Assembly (NCBI RefSeq): GCF_964340395.1
Contig: NC_135550.1
Location: 33,876,676-33,891,675 of the forward strand
Source of the DNA: Glandiceps talaboti
Lineage: Eukaryota; Hemichordata; Enteropneusta; Spengelidae
Direction: 5' to 3'
Length of the DNA stretch: 15,000 bases
Shown: positions 1 to 9,310 of the stretch, piece after piece
Layout: each line of letters begins with the position of its first letter
How positions within the stretch are numbered: position 1 is the first letter of the stretch
Translations under genes and position numbers: made by a program
The notes under the pieces: generated by a model
Seen by the model: the letters and a program-made list of their open reading frames with translations, nothing else
The model's database searches: none
Told to the model about the DNA's origin: nothing

Positions 1-71
1 TTACGGGAGGCGACAATAATAATAATTTACAACCACTTTACTACAAAATTAGCCCCATAGTCATTTTATTA

Positions 72-140
72 GCACAACTGAACTGATATGGTTCATTAGT
101 ACTATAGGCATAGTGCGGTGTCTGTCTGTCTGGCTGTGTG
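72..140 (+). repeat. Hairpin-plus-(TCTG/GT)n module, copy 1
   Basis: GCACAACTGAACTGATATGG, then TTCATTAGTACTATAGGCAT, runs into TGTCTGTCTGTCTGGCTGTG. It is a diverged relative of the palindrome at 13852-13890. Both copies are on the + strand with a simple repeat directly downstream, which suggests one mobile family with a conserved end. Confidence 0.55.
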
Positions 141-409
141 TGTGAACAACATAAAATCGAAAACCGCTACACTGATTGCCTTGGTATTTGGTTGGAACAT
201 TACCTTTGGTGTGAAGATGGAAAATTGTTCGAATGAAAATGATCGCAACAGAAATGTGCATTTTGGGTCAAAAATGTGTGTTTTTGATTTTAAAAATCTA
301 TAATTCCAGAACAACTTAGCAGCTTGCGCTGAAATTTGGTGGGAGCGTTCTTAGGGCTGTTTAGATTAGATTAGATTCATGACATGGTAGGTAAGCGAAT
401 AAAAGAATA

Positions 410-600
410 AAAAAATGTATGCAAATATGCCTAGCAACAAGACCACGCCCATAACAACAGCCAAACGATGGTTTATATTGCAAAGATAAAAAGTGGGAAG
501 GACAGGCAAGTAAGATTCCAAAAATGTATGCAAATATGCCTAGCAACAAGATCACACTCATAGCAAAAGCTAAATACAATTGTGCTATAATGCCATTGGC
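410..600 (+). repeat. ~108-bp degenerate minisatellite, first cluster
   Basis: Two units share ATGTATGCAAATATGCCTAG and CAACAAGACCACGCCCATA, about 108 bp apart (start near 414 and 523). The same unit recurs at 1970-2690, and related sequence precedes it. Confidence 0.7.
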
Positions 601-748
601 GCTATTTTTAGATTATGATTTTTTCATGACATGATGATTCCATCAGTGATATGCAAATTAGGGCTACAAATGTGTCTTTTAATTCCAAATTTAAATTATG
701 AAATTTATTGGGGATGCATTTGGGGGTATATAGATGAAGAAATATTAT

Positions 749-1712
749 GGTACACGGGGAAGAACCGCTGGCCGACCGCTGCCGATTGCAGGCCCTTAGA
801 TCTGTAACAATTACTAACATACATTGTTGACTTCACAGGCCATTCATGAAGAAATTTGCCATTTAATTTTCATGAAACTTCGAATACAGACTTAAAAATA
901 CATAGTGAATCGATGTATGAAAAAATAATTGCTTGGTGGAAGCAATTTTCCTTACAAAAACGTCAAATTTGGTCAAGATTTTGGGGAAAAATCTGTGAAA
1001 ATTTCGACGAGCGTTTCCTGTAAATGTATTTGGCGTACACCCTGAACTGTGACCTAGACACATTCACAACAACATACTCTGTCGATGATTGATAAAAAAA
1101 TTGGTGAATTCCCAATTAATATAAGTAAAAACTGTGAAAATGGTCCATTTTTGAGTCCAAACGTTGTCATTTTCAAGTCCCAGGCTAAATCATGTTAATC
1201 TGTAACGAGTGATCCGATTGAAAAGCGAGTACCAAACATCGATAGGTCAGAGTCTGAAGAATTACCACAGAACTACATTATCATCCGGGTACTTCCTGCT
1301 AACACGCAAAGTTGGGTCAAAGGATTAGTCCGAACGTGGAAAAATCTCGTCGAACGAAGCCGAAGATGGCGTATTTTAATAAATATTCATGAGAGGTTAC
1401 GGGTGGCGCCATGATAATGGAGTGGAATGCGGAAGTAGGTCTCTGCATAGTGCATGAGTTGTGACATCGTGGGAATTTTAAAAGATTAGTGCAGTAAATA
1501 AGATATTTTTGTCGGGAATGACAATTCTTGAGTATATTTTGGTAAAGGAGAAGGAACATTGGACTATCTTATCTGTTCCTCCTCTTTGACTGGCAGTAGT
1601 GGGATGTGAGCATGGACAATTTGACATGTGCAAATAAAGTTCAAAGTCCAAAACACTTCGTGCTGTGTCGGATTACGTCGGAAATAGTCAAGGCGATTCT
1701 TCCCCGTGTACC
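749..1712. mobile_element. Possible 964-bp DNA transposon with 16-bp inverted termini
   Basis: GGTACACGGGGAAGAA at 749-764 is matched exactly by its reverse complement at 1697-1712, and the match extends to 19/20 bases. Both outer flanks belong to the same dispersed repeat (GATATGCAAATTAGG lies on each side), so the element may have entered that repeat. No transposase frame is visible inside and no clear target-site duplication was found. It may instead be two oppositely placed repeat copies. Confidence 0.4.
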
Positions 1713-1739
1713 TTAAGCATATAATGATCTCATCCATGA

Positions 1740-2690
1740 TATGCAAATTAGGTGAAAAAATGTGAATTTTGGTCAAAAACATCTCAAAAAATACTTGCTC
1801 AATGAGACTGAAATTTGGTGAGATGTTTCTAGAGGTATTATTCTGCAGATTTTGTTCAAAACATTTTGACATAATTGGCCCTAGCAACCATGACTATGCC
1901 CTTAGCAACAACCAAATGCCAGTATATTTTGCTAAAAAAACATCTGGAAGGCAAGTGAGTAAACATTCAAAAATGTATGCAAATGTCTCTAGCAACCATA
2001 ACCACACCCATAGCAACAACCAAGCTATTGTGGTGTATGTCACAAAGACAACAGGGATTCTTAGGTGAACAAACATTCAAAAAATGTATGTAAATGTGCC
2101 TAGCAACATGACCTCATCCATAGCAACAGCCAAGTGATCATGTATATTGCAAAGGCAACTGGATAACCATTCAGCATATGAACAACTATACCTTGCATGG
2201 ATCAGCATTCAGATACATTTTTTAAAACTGTACAGTTGTGCTGCAATGACATTGGCACTATTCTTGGTAAAATATCAAAACTTCCAAAACTACGAATTGT
2301 GGGTTTGTCATACTTATGTAAGTTGTCATGGAACCTTGACCACACCCTTAGCAACCGTAACATATATTTTTATAGCAAATATAACATGGGTGGGTAGGCA
2401 ATTGAATATACATTAAAAAGAAATATGCAAATATCATTAGCATCAAGACCACACCCATAGCAACAGGTAAACAATGACAATGCCAATATACAACCAATGA
2501 AGGAAAGGCAAATGAAGAAACATTCCAAAAATGTATGCAGATATGCCTATCAACTAGACTATGCCCATAGCAACAGTTAAAGATGTCATATTGCAGATAT
2601 AACACCATGGATGGGTAAGCATGGGAATAAATCTAAATAAATGTAAGCAGATTTGCATAGCAACAAGACCACATAATCATAATAGAAAGT
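1740..2690 (+). repeat. Dispersed repeat with ~108-bp minisatellite, second cluster
   Basis: The left part (GATATGCAAATTAGG, ACTGAAATTTGGTGAGATG) resembles the head of a dispersed repeat also seen at 640-745. It is followed by units with TATGCAAAT...TAGCAAC...GACCACACCCATAGCAACA at about 1975, 2084, 2425, 2531 and 2640. Spacing is near 108 bp where units are adjacent. No coding content is supported here. Confidence 0.7.
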
Positions 2691-3960
2691 TAAAATTTAC
2701 TCTCAACAGTTGCTACAATTCGATCGGCGCTTTTATTCTTTTTCTAAAGTCTTCATCATCTATTTTGTACACATACTTAAAAGTATCATAAAATGTGTTT
2801 AAAAGTGAACTAATTGAGTTCTTGCCACCAAAAGTAGAATTCTCTCATCTTGATAAGTAAAATAAATCACATCATTTTCAGGTAACAAGATGACACACTG
2901 AACAGGGTATTACAGCTGGCAGTTGAGTTGGTTTGAGTTATTAAATAATGCACTTTTAGTGAAGAATGAATACGACAAGAAATATAATATAATTTGCTTC
3001 CAATTCATTTTGTATGAAAGACAGTCAATAAAAAATGTCTCATACAAGAACAAAGATTTTTTTTCATGAAAGTATTGCAGTGGGCATTATACATAGTAGT
3101 ACCACTGATATGTATAACATATGGTTGACCACAATATAGGTGCTACTTTGTAGGTAGCAAAACTAAGTATTCAGTCATGTCTGATGTTTAAACTTGCTGA
3201 CAAATTTGCCTATAAAGAGTCGGCATGGATACTTTTCTTGTTGAGATGTTTTCTATCAAAATTTCTGTGTCTGTAACAAATTATGGTATAGAATGTATAA
3301 TTATGTCTAGCTATGATTACAGGTTAAGAAAACTAACTTTTTTCATCAATAGCTCATCATTTACTTACCGATGAATGACGTATGACACCAAGCTGTTAAA
3401 GTAAATAATCTGTTCTGTTTCATATTGATCGAAATCCCATACTATCGAAATACTTTACATCATATGTAACTGAATGGAAAAATAATGTTATATTCAAACC
3501 AGTATCCAGTATCATTTTTCACTCCTTTACAATAAGTATAACATGGTGTTTCATGTACTAGTATGTATTAGAATGTGTTCTTATGACAGAACCCATGAAA
3601 ACTCATGCTGCATCATGAAGTTTTGTAGATGTGTGGTGGACAGACAGCTTGTATGTCTTATACTAGCTTTGCATTCAGCAGATCAGTTGACAGGTAGTTA
3701 AAGTGTTCAATTCAAAGAGATCTCTTTTATTAATTTATCCAAAGTAATGTACGTGTGTTGTTACAGTATTGTGTTTCATGACCAAAATGATACAAGTCAA
3801 CTAATGTTTTAGTGTTCTGTAAATGTTATAAAGCTCACTAATACAACTATTCATGAAATAAAGATTTGAGTGAATTTTTGTGATTGATGTATTGTCTATT
3901 AAGAATATGTAATACTCATAATTTATCATATTGCATTGTATTGTATTCTGTAGTTATGGA
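2691..3960. other. AT-rich intergenic stretch without a recognisable gene
   Basis: All frames are densely interrupted. A few AATAAA hexamers occur (for example near 3857), but no upstream coding sequence makes them meaningful. No strong repeats or hairpins were seen. Confidence 0.6.
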
Positions 3961-3989
3961 TCCAAATACAGCCATGGAAGTGACAATGT

Positions 3990-4382
3990 ATGGATAAACA
4001 TAATAATTTGGTTAGTGATTTGCATAGTCTGACTGCGTGGAAATTTCAAATCCCTGTTGACACTAAAGAGAACTGCTACTTTGATTCATTGATTTATCAC
4101 ATGTATGGCATTGTAATTATTAACCCATTTAATTGTGTGACTGATATTGAAATGATACAAATACAAATTGAAATAAAAAATTAAAGATAAATGATCTTAT
4201 TGCTGGAAGATATAATTTTAGACTACGTAATGCTTGTGGTTTCTTTGTTGCAACGTGGAATATCCGTAATTTAAACTACATTGTATTACATTTAGAAGGA
4301 AGTGTACATATTGTGCGTTCCTCAAAAGTTAAACAAATCATAAAATTGTTACATCAGCAATGTTGTCTTTACCGGGCCTTCC
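3990..4382 (+). pseudogene. Frameshifted coding remnant of unknown family
   Basis: The first frame (3990-4184) is 64 codons and contains WKFQIPVDTKENCYFDSLIY. It ends in an A-rich run. A second frame then reads INDLIAGRYNFRLRNACGF, FVATWNIRNLNYIVLHLEGS, then VHIVRSSKVKQII, up to a stop near 4382. A frameshift in the A-rich run at about 4170-4190 would join the two. DTKENCYFDSL recalls the catalytic-Cys box of OTU-type cysteine proteases (D..NC.F.SL), but no His or other OTU blocks could be assigned. Treat as an unidentified decayed gene, possibly transposon-derived. Confidence 0.3.
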
Positions 4383-5300
4383 ACTATGCAGGCTGAAAAA
4401 ACGAAACGATACGGTGAATACCACAATGTACAAACTGAGTTCCATGACATGAAGTACGAATGACAGCGTGAACTTTCAATTTGACAGAGATACAGTTGTA
4501 AAAGCCTTTGATACAAATTTTGTGTCGCTGATCTGAGGAGAAGTGTTAACTCGGTATACACAAAGATTTTCGTTTATTCTTGAACGATACATAACGTGCG
4601 AACCATGTTCACTTCAAACAAAGCGCGAAGAGCATGGTGTAGTGAACAGTAAATTCACGTAATGCGTTCGGTCATAGACCCTCCACCCAGGGTCTATGGT
4701 TCGATCTAGTAACGAAGCTCAAAAAGAAAAAGTTTCAGTTTTAGTGAGAATGAAATGGTGACATAGCAGTTTGAATTTATCTAAGTAAAGTTTTCAGGAT
4801 AGACTGCCCAACGATGTGGTCCATTTGATCATCGCTTCACTCGTGAGGGAAGATGCTTTGCCATAATGACCGTGCTATTGATGGAAACCCTTTCTAACCA
4901 CATGTTAATAAATAACCAATCACGTCGATAAGTAATGATAATATCGCATAGTTTCTAAACTACCCAAGACATGCTCTCCACGTCAGGAAATGATCATGGG
5001 GCACATGAAACTGTTGAAATGTTATGCATACGTTGGGTCATATTCAAATTTCACAGGTCACAGGTCACACTGCACATTGAGATTTAGAAAATAGTTACAA
5101 TGAGAACTGACTAAAACATAGATGTGTGGTGCTACAACTTCGAAGCAAAGATGAGAACCGTATGTTGGCCAACATGACATGAAAAATGTATGTAAATGAA
5201 CAGAGTAAAAACATATATACAAGTTTGTGTTATTGTCTTATATTTAAATAAGTTCATTTTTATTGCAAAAGTTTGGCTAATTGAAAGTCTGGTTTGGCTT
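4383..5300. other. Intergenic stretch, no gene seen
   Basis: Frames are short and none resembles a protein family. The only structured item is the hairpin at 4673-4698. Confidence 0.55.
4673..4698 (+). repeat. Perfect 10-bp hairpin
   Basis: CATAGACCCT (4673-4682) and AGGGTCTATG (4689-4698) are perfect complements around a 6-base loop, CCACCC. No T-run follows and no RNA gene was recognised around it. Function unknown. Confidence 0.6.
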
Positions 5301-5448
5301 ATAAATTTTGAGGCAAATTAGCCAAATTGCTAGTAAATTTTTTGACCCAGAGGAAACACTTAATATATATATAGAGTTGGGACATTATAACGATATTTCA
5401 TGTACATTTTTAAATGAAAAAAAGCTATTTATTTGTTTCTTTCAGCAT

Positions 5449-5489
5449 AAACATTATGACAGAGTCAAGAAAATCTACAAAAATTCATT
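5449..5489 (+). pseudogene. LINE C-terminus, 5' flank of the interrupting insertion
   Basis: The frame encodes HKHYDRVKKIYKNS and is cut by the younger LINE within the duplicated target CAAAAATTCATT. Its last codons (Tyr-Lys-Asn-Ser) continue in frame into Phe-Ile-Pro-Arg-Thr at 5910. The open frame extends leftward to about 5308, but those residues are not clearly LINE-like, so the left boundary of the old element is uncertain. Confidence 0.4.
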
Positions 5490-5899
5490 ATAATAATAAT
5501 TTATTTCGTACTTTGGCCACCGGCCTATGGTACAAATCACTCAATGACACAGAGGGTGGGTTAAAATGAATCACTATAACAGATGCCTTTCTCTACGTTT
5601 ACTTGCATAGGAAATATATTTAGCTAGTTGTTTAACATTTCAGTTCTCTAACTGCATAAGGAGAACAAATTTTTGATATGTACAGTTCGTATAAAAGTAT
5701 GTGGGTAGGTACATTTCACGCAAATCTTTATAAAGTGGGCAAACTAAGCAAAAATGATATTCATCCTCAACTTCCCCACTCTTACACATGAGGCAAATTC
5801 TGTGTTGTCTAGGTATACCTAATTTACGATCGGATTCTATTCTGAGTTGGTGTCCTGAAGCTCTAAATCTACACAAAGCAAATCTCATGGTACTGTCTT
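5490..5899 (-). mobile_element. 5'-truncated LINE (non-LTR retrotransposon) insertion
   Basis: This is a 410-bp - strand insertion flanked by a 12-bp target-site duplication, CAAAAATTCATT (5478-5489 and 5900-5911). It has the ORF C-terminus, a short 3' UTR, and a tail ending AATAAATTATTATTATA. Short length, missing 5' end, TAA-rich tail and TSD fit target-primed reverse transcription. It interrupts an older LINE of the opposite orientation. Confidence 0.75.
5574..5899 (-). pseudogene. Degraded LINE ORF2 C-terminus inside the insertion
   Basis: The frame starts EDSTMRFALCRFRASG and continues through a Cys-rich knuckle: CLMC, EDEYHF, CP. This C..C...EDE.HF...CP motif marks the region after the RT domain in many animal LINEs. 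An in-frame TGA at 5642-5640 interrupts the frame. It then continues NVKQLAKYISYASKRRE to TAG at 5576-5574, which matches the expected terminus of the family. The copy is therefore a dead fragment with one nonsense mutation. Confidence 0.7.
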
Positions 5900-6143
5900 C
5901 AAAAATTCATTCATACCAAGGACTATAAAAGATTGGAATGCCCTACCAGACTCCATTGTAATATGGAAATCACCAGAACATTTTAATCTGCATTGTTATC
6001 ACTCTGTGATCCTTGTGATTAAAACCAACAAAGTGCACACACCCCCTGGAGGATATTTGTTCAATTGGGAGAGTCTGAGAGACTCCAGTTTCAAAACAGA
6101 TACAGATACAGAAGACAGGGAAAGTTGTAGTTTGACCAGTTAA
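5898..6143 (+). pseudogene. LINE reverse-transcriptase C-terminus, 3' part (older, interrupted copy)
   Basis: An open frame of 81 codons begins FKNSFIPRTIKDWNALPDSIV and ends at TAA 6141-6143. The SF.PRTI.DWN.LP.S.V block is the classic extreme C-terminus of CR1/L2-like non-LTR retrotransposon ORF2 proteins, and the later HTPPGGY resembles their termini. No RT or endonuclease catalytic motifs remain. The frame joins exactly to the segment ending at 5489 once the intervening - strand LINE is removed (TAC|AAA AAT TCA TTC ATA). It stops only 20 bases from the stop codon of the cyclase-like gene on the opposite strand. The last residues may be 3' UTR rather than conserved protein. Confidence 0.65.
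5982..5987 (-). terminator. Possible poly(A) signal (ATTAAA) for the cyclase-like gene
   Basis: On the - strand this is ATTAAA, about 175 bases past the TGA stop at 6163. It is the nearest canonical-like signal found downstream. It lies within LINE-derived sequence, so if used the 3' UTR would be partly transposon-derived. The hexamer is common in AT-rich DNA; low confidence. Confidence 0.2.
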
Positions 6144-6154
6144 CAAATATCCTC
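6049..6154. repeat. 13-bp inverted repeat just past the cyclase-like stop codon
   Basis: GAGGATATTTGTT (6049-6061) and AACAAATATCCTC (6142-6154) are exact complements 80 bp apart. The smaller GAGTCTGAGAGACTC palindrome lies between them. In the - strand transcript they would form a stem beginning 8 bases after the stop codon. Confidence 0.6.
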
Positions 6155-6162
6155 ATCCATTT

Positions 6163-6806
6163 TCATGGTTGTGAAAATGTACTAGACATACATGGATTCT
6201 TAGTGGAACAAAGAAAGTTTCGACCAAACTCCAATGCAGCTCTGGAAAAATATTGTTGGTCAATCATTTCATAACCTTTCCATGTAAGTTGGTAAATCTC
6301 GATTGACATTTTGGCCACATAGCTTTCAACACAAACTGGTGCAAATCCTTCTTCAGTGGGTCCTAACAAACACTTTTGTAATGTAACTGGCTCTGTTGAC
6401 AACTCTAAATTCACTTTATAACGAAGACTATGCATGACTAGAGTAACTACTCCATTGCAGCCATTTACTCGCCATTTTGCTGAAGAATTAGCAGGTGTAA
6501 AGCTCATTGACAGACCAGTCCTGTAGTTGCGATAACCGATCAAATGTGACGGTACAGTCACTGACAAGAATGTCAGATCACCAAAAGAGCCTGCAAATGC
6601 AACATTGGTTGTGTCATTAATTGCCTGGCTCCATATCCATGATGGCGGAAATCCCTTGCCCCAATTCTTCTCTTGGTGAACAATGACTTTACCTTTGATT
6701 ACCTCACTGGAAGTAAGGTTGGTCCACTCGTATGTACCAATAGATCCTAGACTGTAGACGTACCAATGTACAGGTAAAGGTAAGACATCAAGATAACCTG
6801 CAGGAC
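6163..6806 (-). CDS. Exon 2 (terminal) of the tocopherol cyclase-like gene
   Basis: This exon encodes residues 171-384 and the TGA stop (6165-6163). The acceptor is TATCTTCTCCACAG|GT, with AG at 6808-6807 behind a pyrimidine tract. Joined to exon 1 it completes the Gly codon (G|GT) and stays open for 644 bases. Residues 183-188 (VHWYVY) and 216-231 (EKNWG, then FPPSWIWSQ) are the most diagnostic part: plant and bacterial tocopherol cyclase-family proteins carry the same EKNWG...FP..W.W.Q block. Sequons NLT, NDT and NSS add to the secreted character. The C-terminal third has several Cys residues that could form disulfides. A total of 384 residues suits a full-length family member without a plastid transit peptide. 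In plants the family closes the chromanol ring of vitamin E. Animals are not known to make tocopherol, so a different lipid-like ligand or substrate is possible; that is inference. Confidence 0.85.
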
Positions 6807-6959
6807 CTGTGGAGAAGATAAGATGTACATCATTTTTAGCACAGATGATCAGTTATGTTATAAACCATGGAACAAAAGTACCATGTGTGGGGTTTAACAG
6901 ATGTATCACTGTAACCTACCCTACCTCTTGAAAGAAGTGCTAATCACCCCCATTTCATT

Positions 6960-6970
6960 CCCCCCCCCCC
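6960..6970 (+). repeat. Poly-C tract in the intron
   Basis: Eleven C in a row on the + strand (poly-G in the transcript sense). Similar C or G runs recur at 11724-11738 and 12811-12823. Confidence 0.85.
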
Positions 6971-7484
6971 ACCCTATCAAATTATCATGTGCCACTGCTG
7001 TAAACATGGTAAGAACAAGTCTTCCTAGATGACACTCCCCTCCCTCAAATAATTCACTTCTATGTGATTGAATGGTGACATGATTTAAAAGAGATTACGT
7101 GTAGTGGCAAAAAATGAATACTAAAATGTGTCTGTGATATGCAGGAAATGGCTGGTTTTGAATAATAGATCTTAAAGGTTGAGGTCACAGGTAATAGTCT
7201 CGAAAGAAAGTTTATACTAATATGGGAATGCACACTTTAATGGAGTCTCAAAAGTTTTTGAGTTACGCTGTAAATTATAATTGTTCAATACAAATGTGGC
7301 CACCTTTCAGAAAAAAAAATTATATGAGCATCAAAAGTAATCCTTGTGTATGTTCCTTTCTTCTATATTACCTGTGCACATTATTTAAGAGAAATCAGCT
7401 GCGAATAAATATGGGGGCCAGTTCTGGTCACAATTATCATGATTATGTAGAAATAATAAAACTACTGCTGTAATGTATTCCCCA

Positions 7485-7895
7485 AATTATTTCAATGTGT
7501 TTTGATTAATTGTATGCACTGTTATGTAGTCTACAATTGATTTTATGTATTCCTTGAATTAATTAAATGTGTTTTCGATTAATTTTATGTAGTCTTGAAT
7601 TAATTTTATGTAGTCTTGAATCAATTTTATGTATTCCTGGAATTAATTTCATGTAGTCTAGAATTAATTTTATGTATGTCCCGAATTAATTTTATGTATG
7701 TGCCGAATTATTTTTATGTATGTGCCGAATTATTTTTATTTATGTCCCGAATGAATTTTTTGTATGTGCTGAATTAATTTTGTGTATGTCCTGAATTAAT
7801 TTTGTGTATGTGCTGAATTAATTTTGTGTATATCCCGAATTAATTTTATGTATGTGCTGAATTAATTTTGTGTATGTGTCGAATTAATTTTGCCC
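7485..7895 (+). repeat. ~22-bp minisatellite, left arm
   Basis: About 19 degenerate units of the type GAATTAATTTTATGTATGTGCC. Measured spacing is 22 bp in the region 7683-7793, and shorter and more diverged at the left end. It forms part of the left arm of the foldback and has a reverse-complement counterpart at 9828-10200. Confidence 0.85.
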
Positions 7896-7928
7896 CTACA
7901 ATCCTTTGCGCTAGATTTCTTATTCAAA

Positions 7929-8186
7929 ATGGCGGCCCGCAGTGGTGCTCGGCGGGTTGTCATTCGAGAAAGGAATCAAGGAGGATTCTACCAATTTTTG
8001 CTCAATCTAAAATCAGTTGTTTGAGTTTTTCTGTCTCCCCTGAATTTAGGATCGACAGACGATCTATATGAAGTTAAGTTTCGAATGTTTGATGCCACAG
8101 GAACTTTGTCTTTGCTTTTGGATGACTTAGCGAGAGGAGGGTCCAATCCAACGGGACTACCTTCCCATATTATACAAGTACTGTAG
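7929..8186 (+). pseudogene. Unidentified coding fragment with one internal stop, left arm
   Basis: ATG lies in a good context (CAAAATGGCGGC, also YY1-site-like) and opens MAARSGARRVVIRERNQGG. TGA at 8022-8024 stops it after 31 codons. The same frame then continues LSPLNLGSTDDLYEVKFRM, next DATGTLSLLLDDLARGGS, then NPTGLPSHIIQV, ending at TAG 8184-8186. In the right arm the position of the TGA reads CGA (Arg), suggesting the stop is a later mutation. I do not recognise the protein. It looks like the first exon of a host gene caught in a repeat. Confidence 0.4.
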
Positions 8187-8322
8187 CACGTATTATATTA
8201 TATCATGCTACTATGTGCCATTCTGATTGGATAATAACTGTGGTAAAATCGGCTGGTAGTGGTAAAATAGGCCCCTAAACTAGCATATGAATAGTACATA
8301 CAAGCTGAATGTGGAAACCAAA

Positions 8323-8344
8323 GGGGGGGGGGGGGGGGGGGGGG
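8323..8344 (+). repeat. Poly-G tract (22 G)
   Basis: An uninterrupted G run, G-quadruplex-prone, in the left-specific part of the foldback. It is a likely length-variable and error-prone site in reads. Confidence 0.9.
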
Positions 8345-8610
8345 TTGACTATTAGGAAAATATGGGGTTTAAAACAAATAAATCAATAAACAATATGTAA
8401 TATATCAAACCCAGCTAGCCAGGGGACCATGTAGAACGGCTTGAGTCCATGTTTTGTGTTCATGCAGTGTGTGTCATCAAAATATGCTCGTTCCCGACGA
8501 TCTATTACCGACGATCTTTTTCTGTACGTGCGAATTTGCCTTTTCAGGCATATAAATAGCCACAGAATCACATTTAGAAGAAATAGACACATATTTTGAT
8601 ATAATATAAT

Positions 8611-8751
8611 AGCAATAACCCCTGTGAAGGCGGGTATACACTCGAATTTGGTACAATTCGCTCCATATAGCACTCGCCATTCGGCTCGTGCTATATGTTG
8701 CGAATTGTACCAAAATCGCGTGTATACCCGCCTTCGGCGGGGGTTATTGCT
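8611..8751. mobile_element. 141-bp foldback MITE-like hairpin (AGCAATAACCCC ends)
   Basis: Ends are AGCAATAACCCC and GGGGTTATTGCT. Arms of about 65 bp include GGCGGGTATACACTCG and GAATTGTACCAAA and fold back almost completely around position 8685. The AT-rich flanks are similar but no exact target-site duplication could be fixed. It is absent from the opposite arm of the large palindrome. Confidence 0.65.
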
Positions 8752-8765
8752 TAAATATAACATCG

Positions 8766-8930
8766 ATACAACTTGGACCTGGACAAAAGCGCCTTTCATC
8801 TTCGTTGAATAGTCAAAACACTCACTTGAAGCATATCAGCAATTTTCTGCCATGGGTTTAAGAGGGAACGCAAGTGTTCCTATTGGTGTTTTGAAATTTC
8901 CAAGCGCCTTCATCCAGGTCCAAGTTGTAT
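8766..8930. mobile_element. 165-bp foldback element with 17-bp perfect inverted termini
   Basis: Termini are ATACAACTTGGACCTGG (8766-8782) and its exact complement (8914-8930). Inner matches extend the stem (AAAGCGCCTT; AAAACAC...CACTTG). The right arm of the large palindrome carries what looks like the empty site (GTTGTATCGATGTTA at 9311-9325 next to CCTGTG). This indicates insertion into the left arm only, or loss from the right. Confidence 0.65.
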
Positions 8931-9310
8931 CACAGGGAACCCAGGAACTGTGTGACAAACAAAACAAACAAATAAATAAACTATCAAATAAATGACAAAT
9001 GAACTTCAAGCAATCGAACGACAAGTATAGGGACAAACAAAATAATTAAATAAACCAGCAAATAAATATATACTCATGGGGGTATACTAGATATGTTTTT
9101 TTTTCTATACAGATAGTGATGGGTATAGAAAAAAAAAACATATCTAGTGTACCCCCATGAGTATTTGTTTATTTGCTGGTTTATTTAATCATTTTATTTG
9201 TCCCTATACTTGTCGTTCGTTTGCTTGTTCATTTGTCATTTATTAGATAGTTTATTTATTTATTTATTTGGTTTTGTTTTGTTTGTCACACGGTTCCTGG
9301 GTCTCCTGTG
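8931..9310. repeat. Inner inverted repeat arms (8931-9110 / 9123-9310)
   Basis: The left reads CACAGGGAACCCAGG...GTGTGACAAAC and AAATAAATAAAC. The right is its complement, GTTTGTCACACGGTTCCTGG...CCTGTG. Shared internal marks include ACAAGTATAGGGACAAA and ACCAGCAAATAAA. Small indels distinguish the two arms. Confidence 0.8.
9071..9163. repeat. Near-perfect central hairpin of the foldback
   Basis: Stem 9071-9110 (TACTCATGGGGGTATACTAG, then ATATG-T-run-CTATAC) pairs with 9123-9163 around a ~12-base loop (AGATAGTGATGG). It is much better conserved than the outer arms. This suggests either a younger centre or gene-conversion homogenisation. Confidence 0.85.

Noticed and set aside
1564-1887. 107-codon - strand frame
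   Set aside because: It crosses the boundary between the 749-1712 element and the dispersed repeat, so it is not a single evolutionary unit; no motif.
2147-2416. 89-codon + strand frame in the minisatellite
   Set aside because: Lies within degenerate ~108-bp repeats and has no protein signature.
4640-4730. tRNA-like GGTTCGATC near a hairpin
   Set aside because: The 10-bp hairpin does not fit a T-arm or anticodon arm, and no acceptor or D-arm pairing could be found.
8383-8799. 138-codon - strand frame across the left half of the foldback
   Set aside because: It runs through the 141-bp foldback hairpin, whose two arms both stay open in several frames; a by-product of inverted-repeat sequence.
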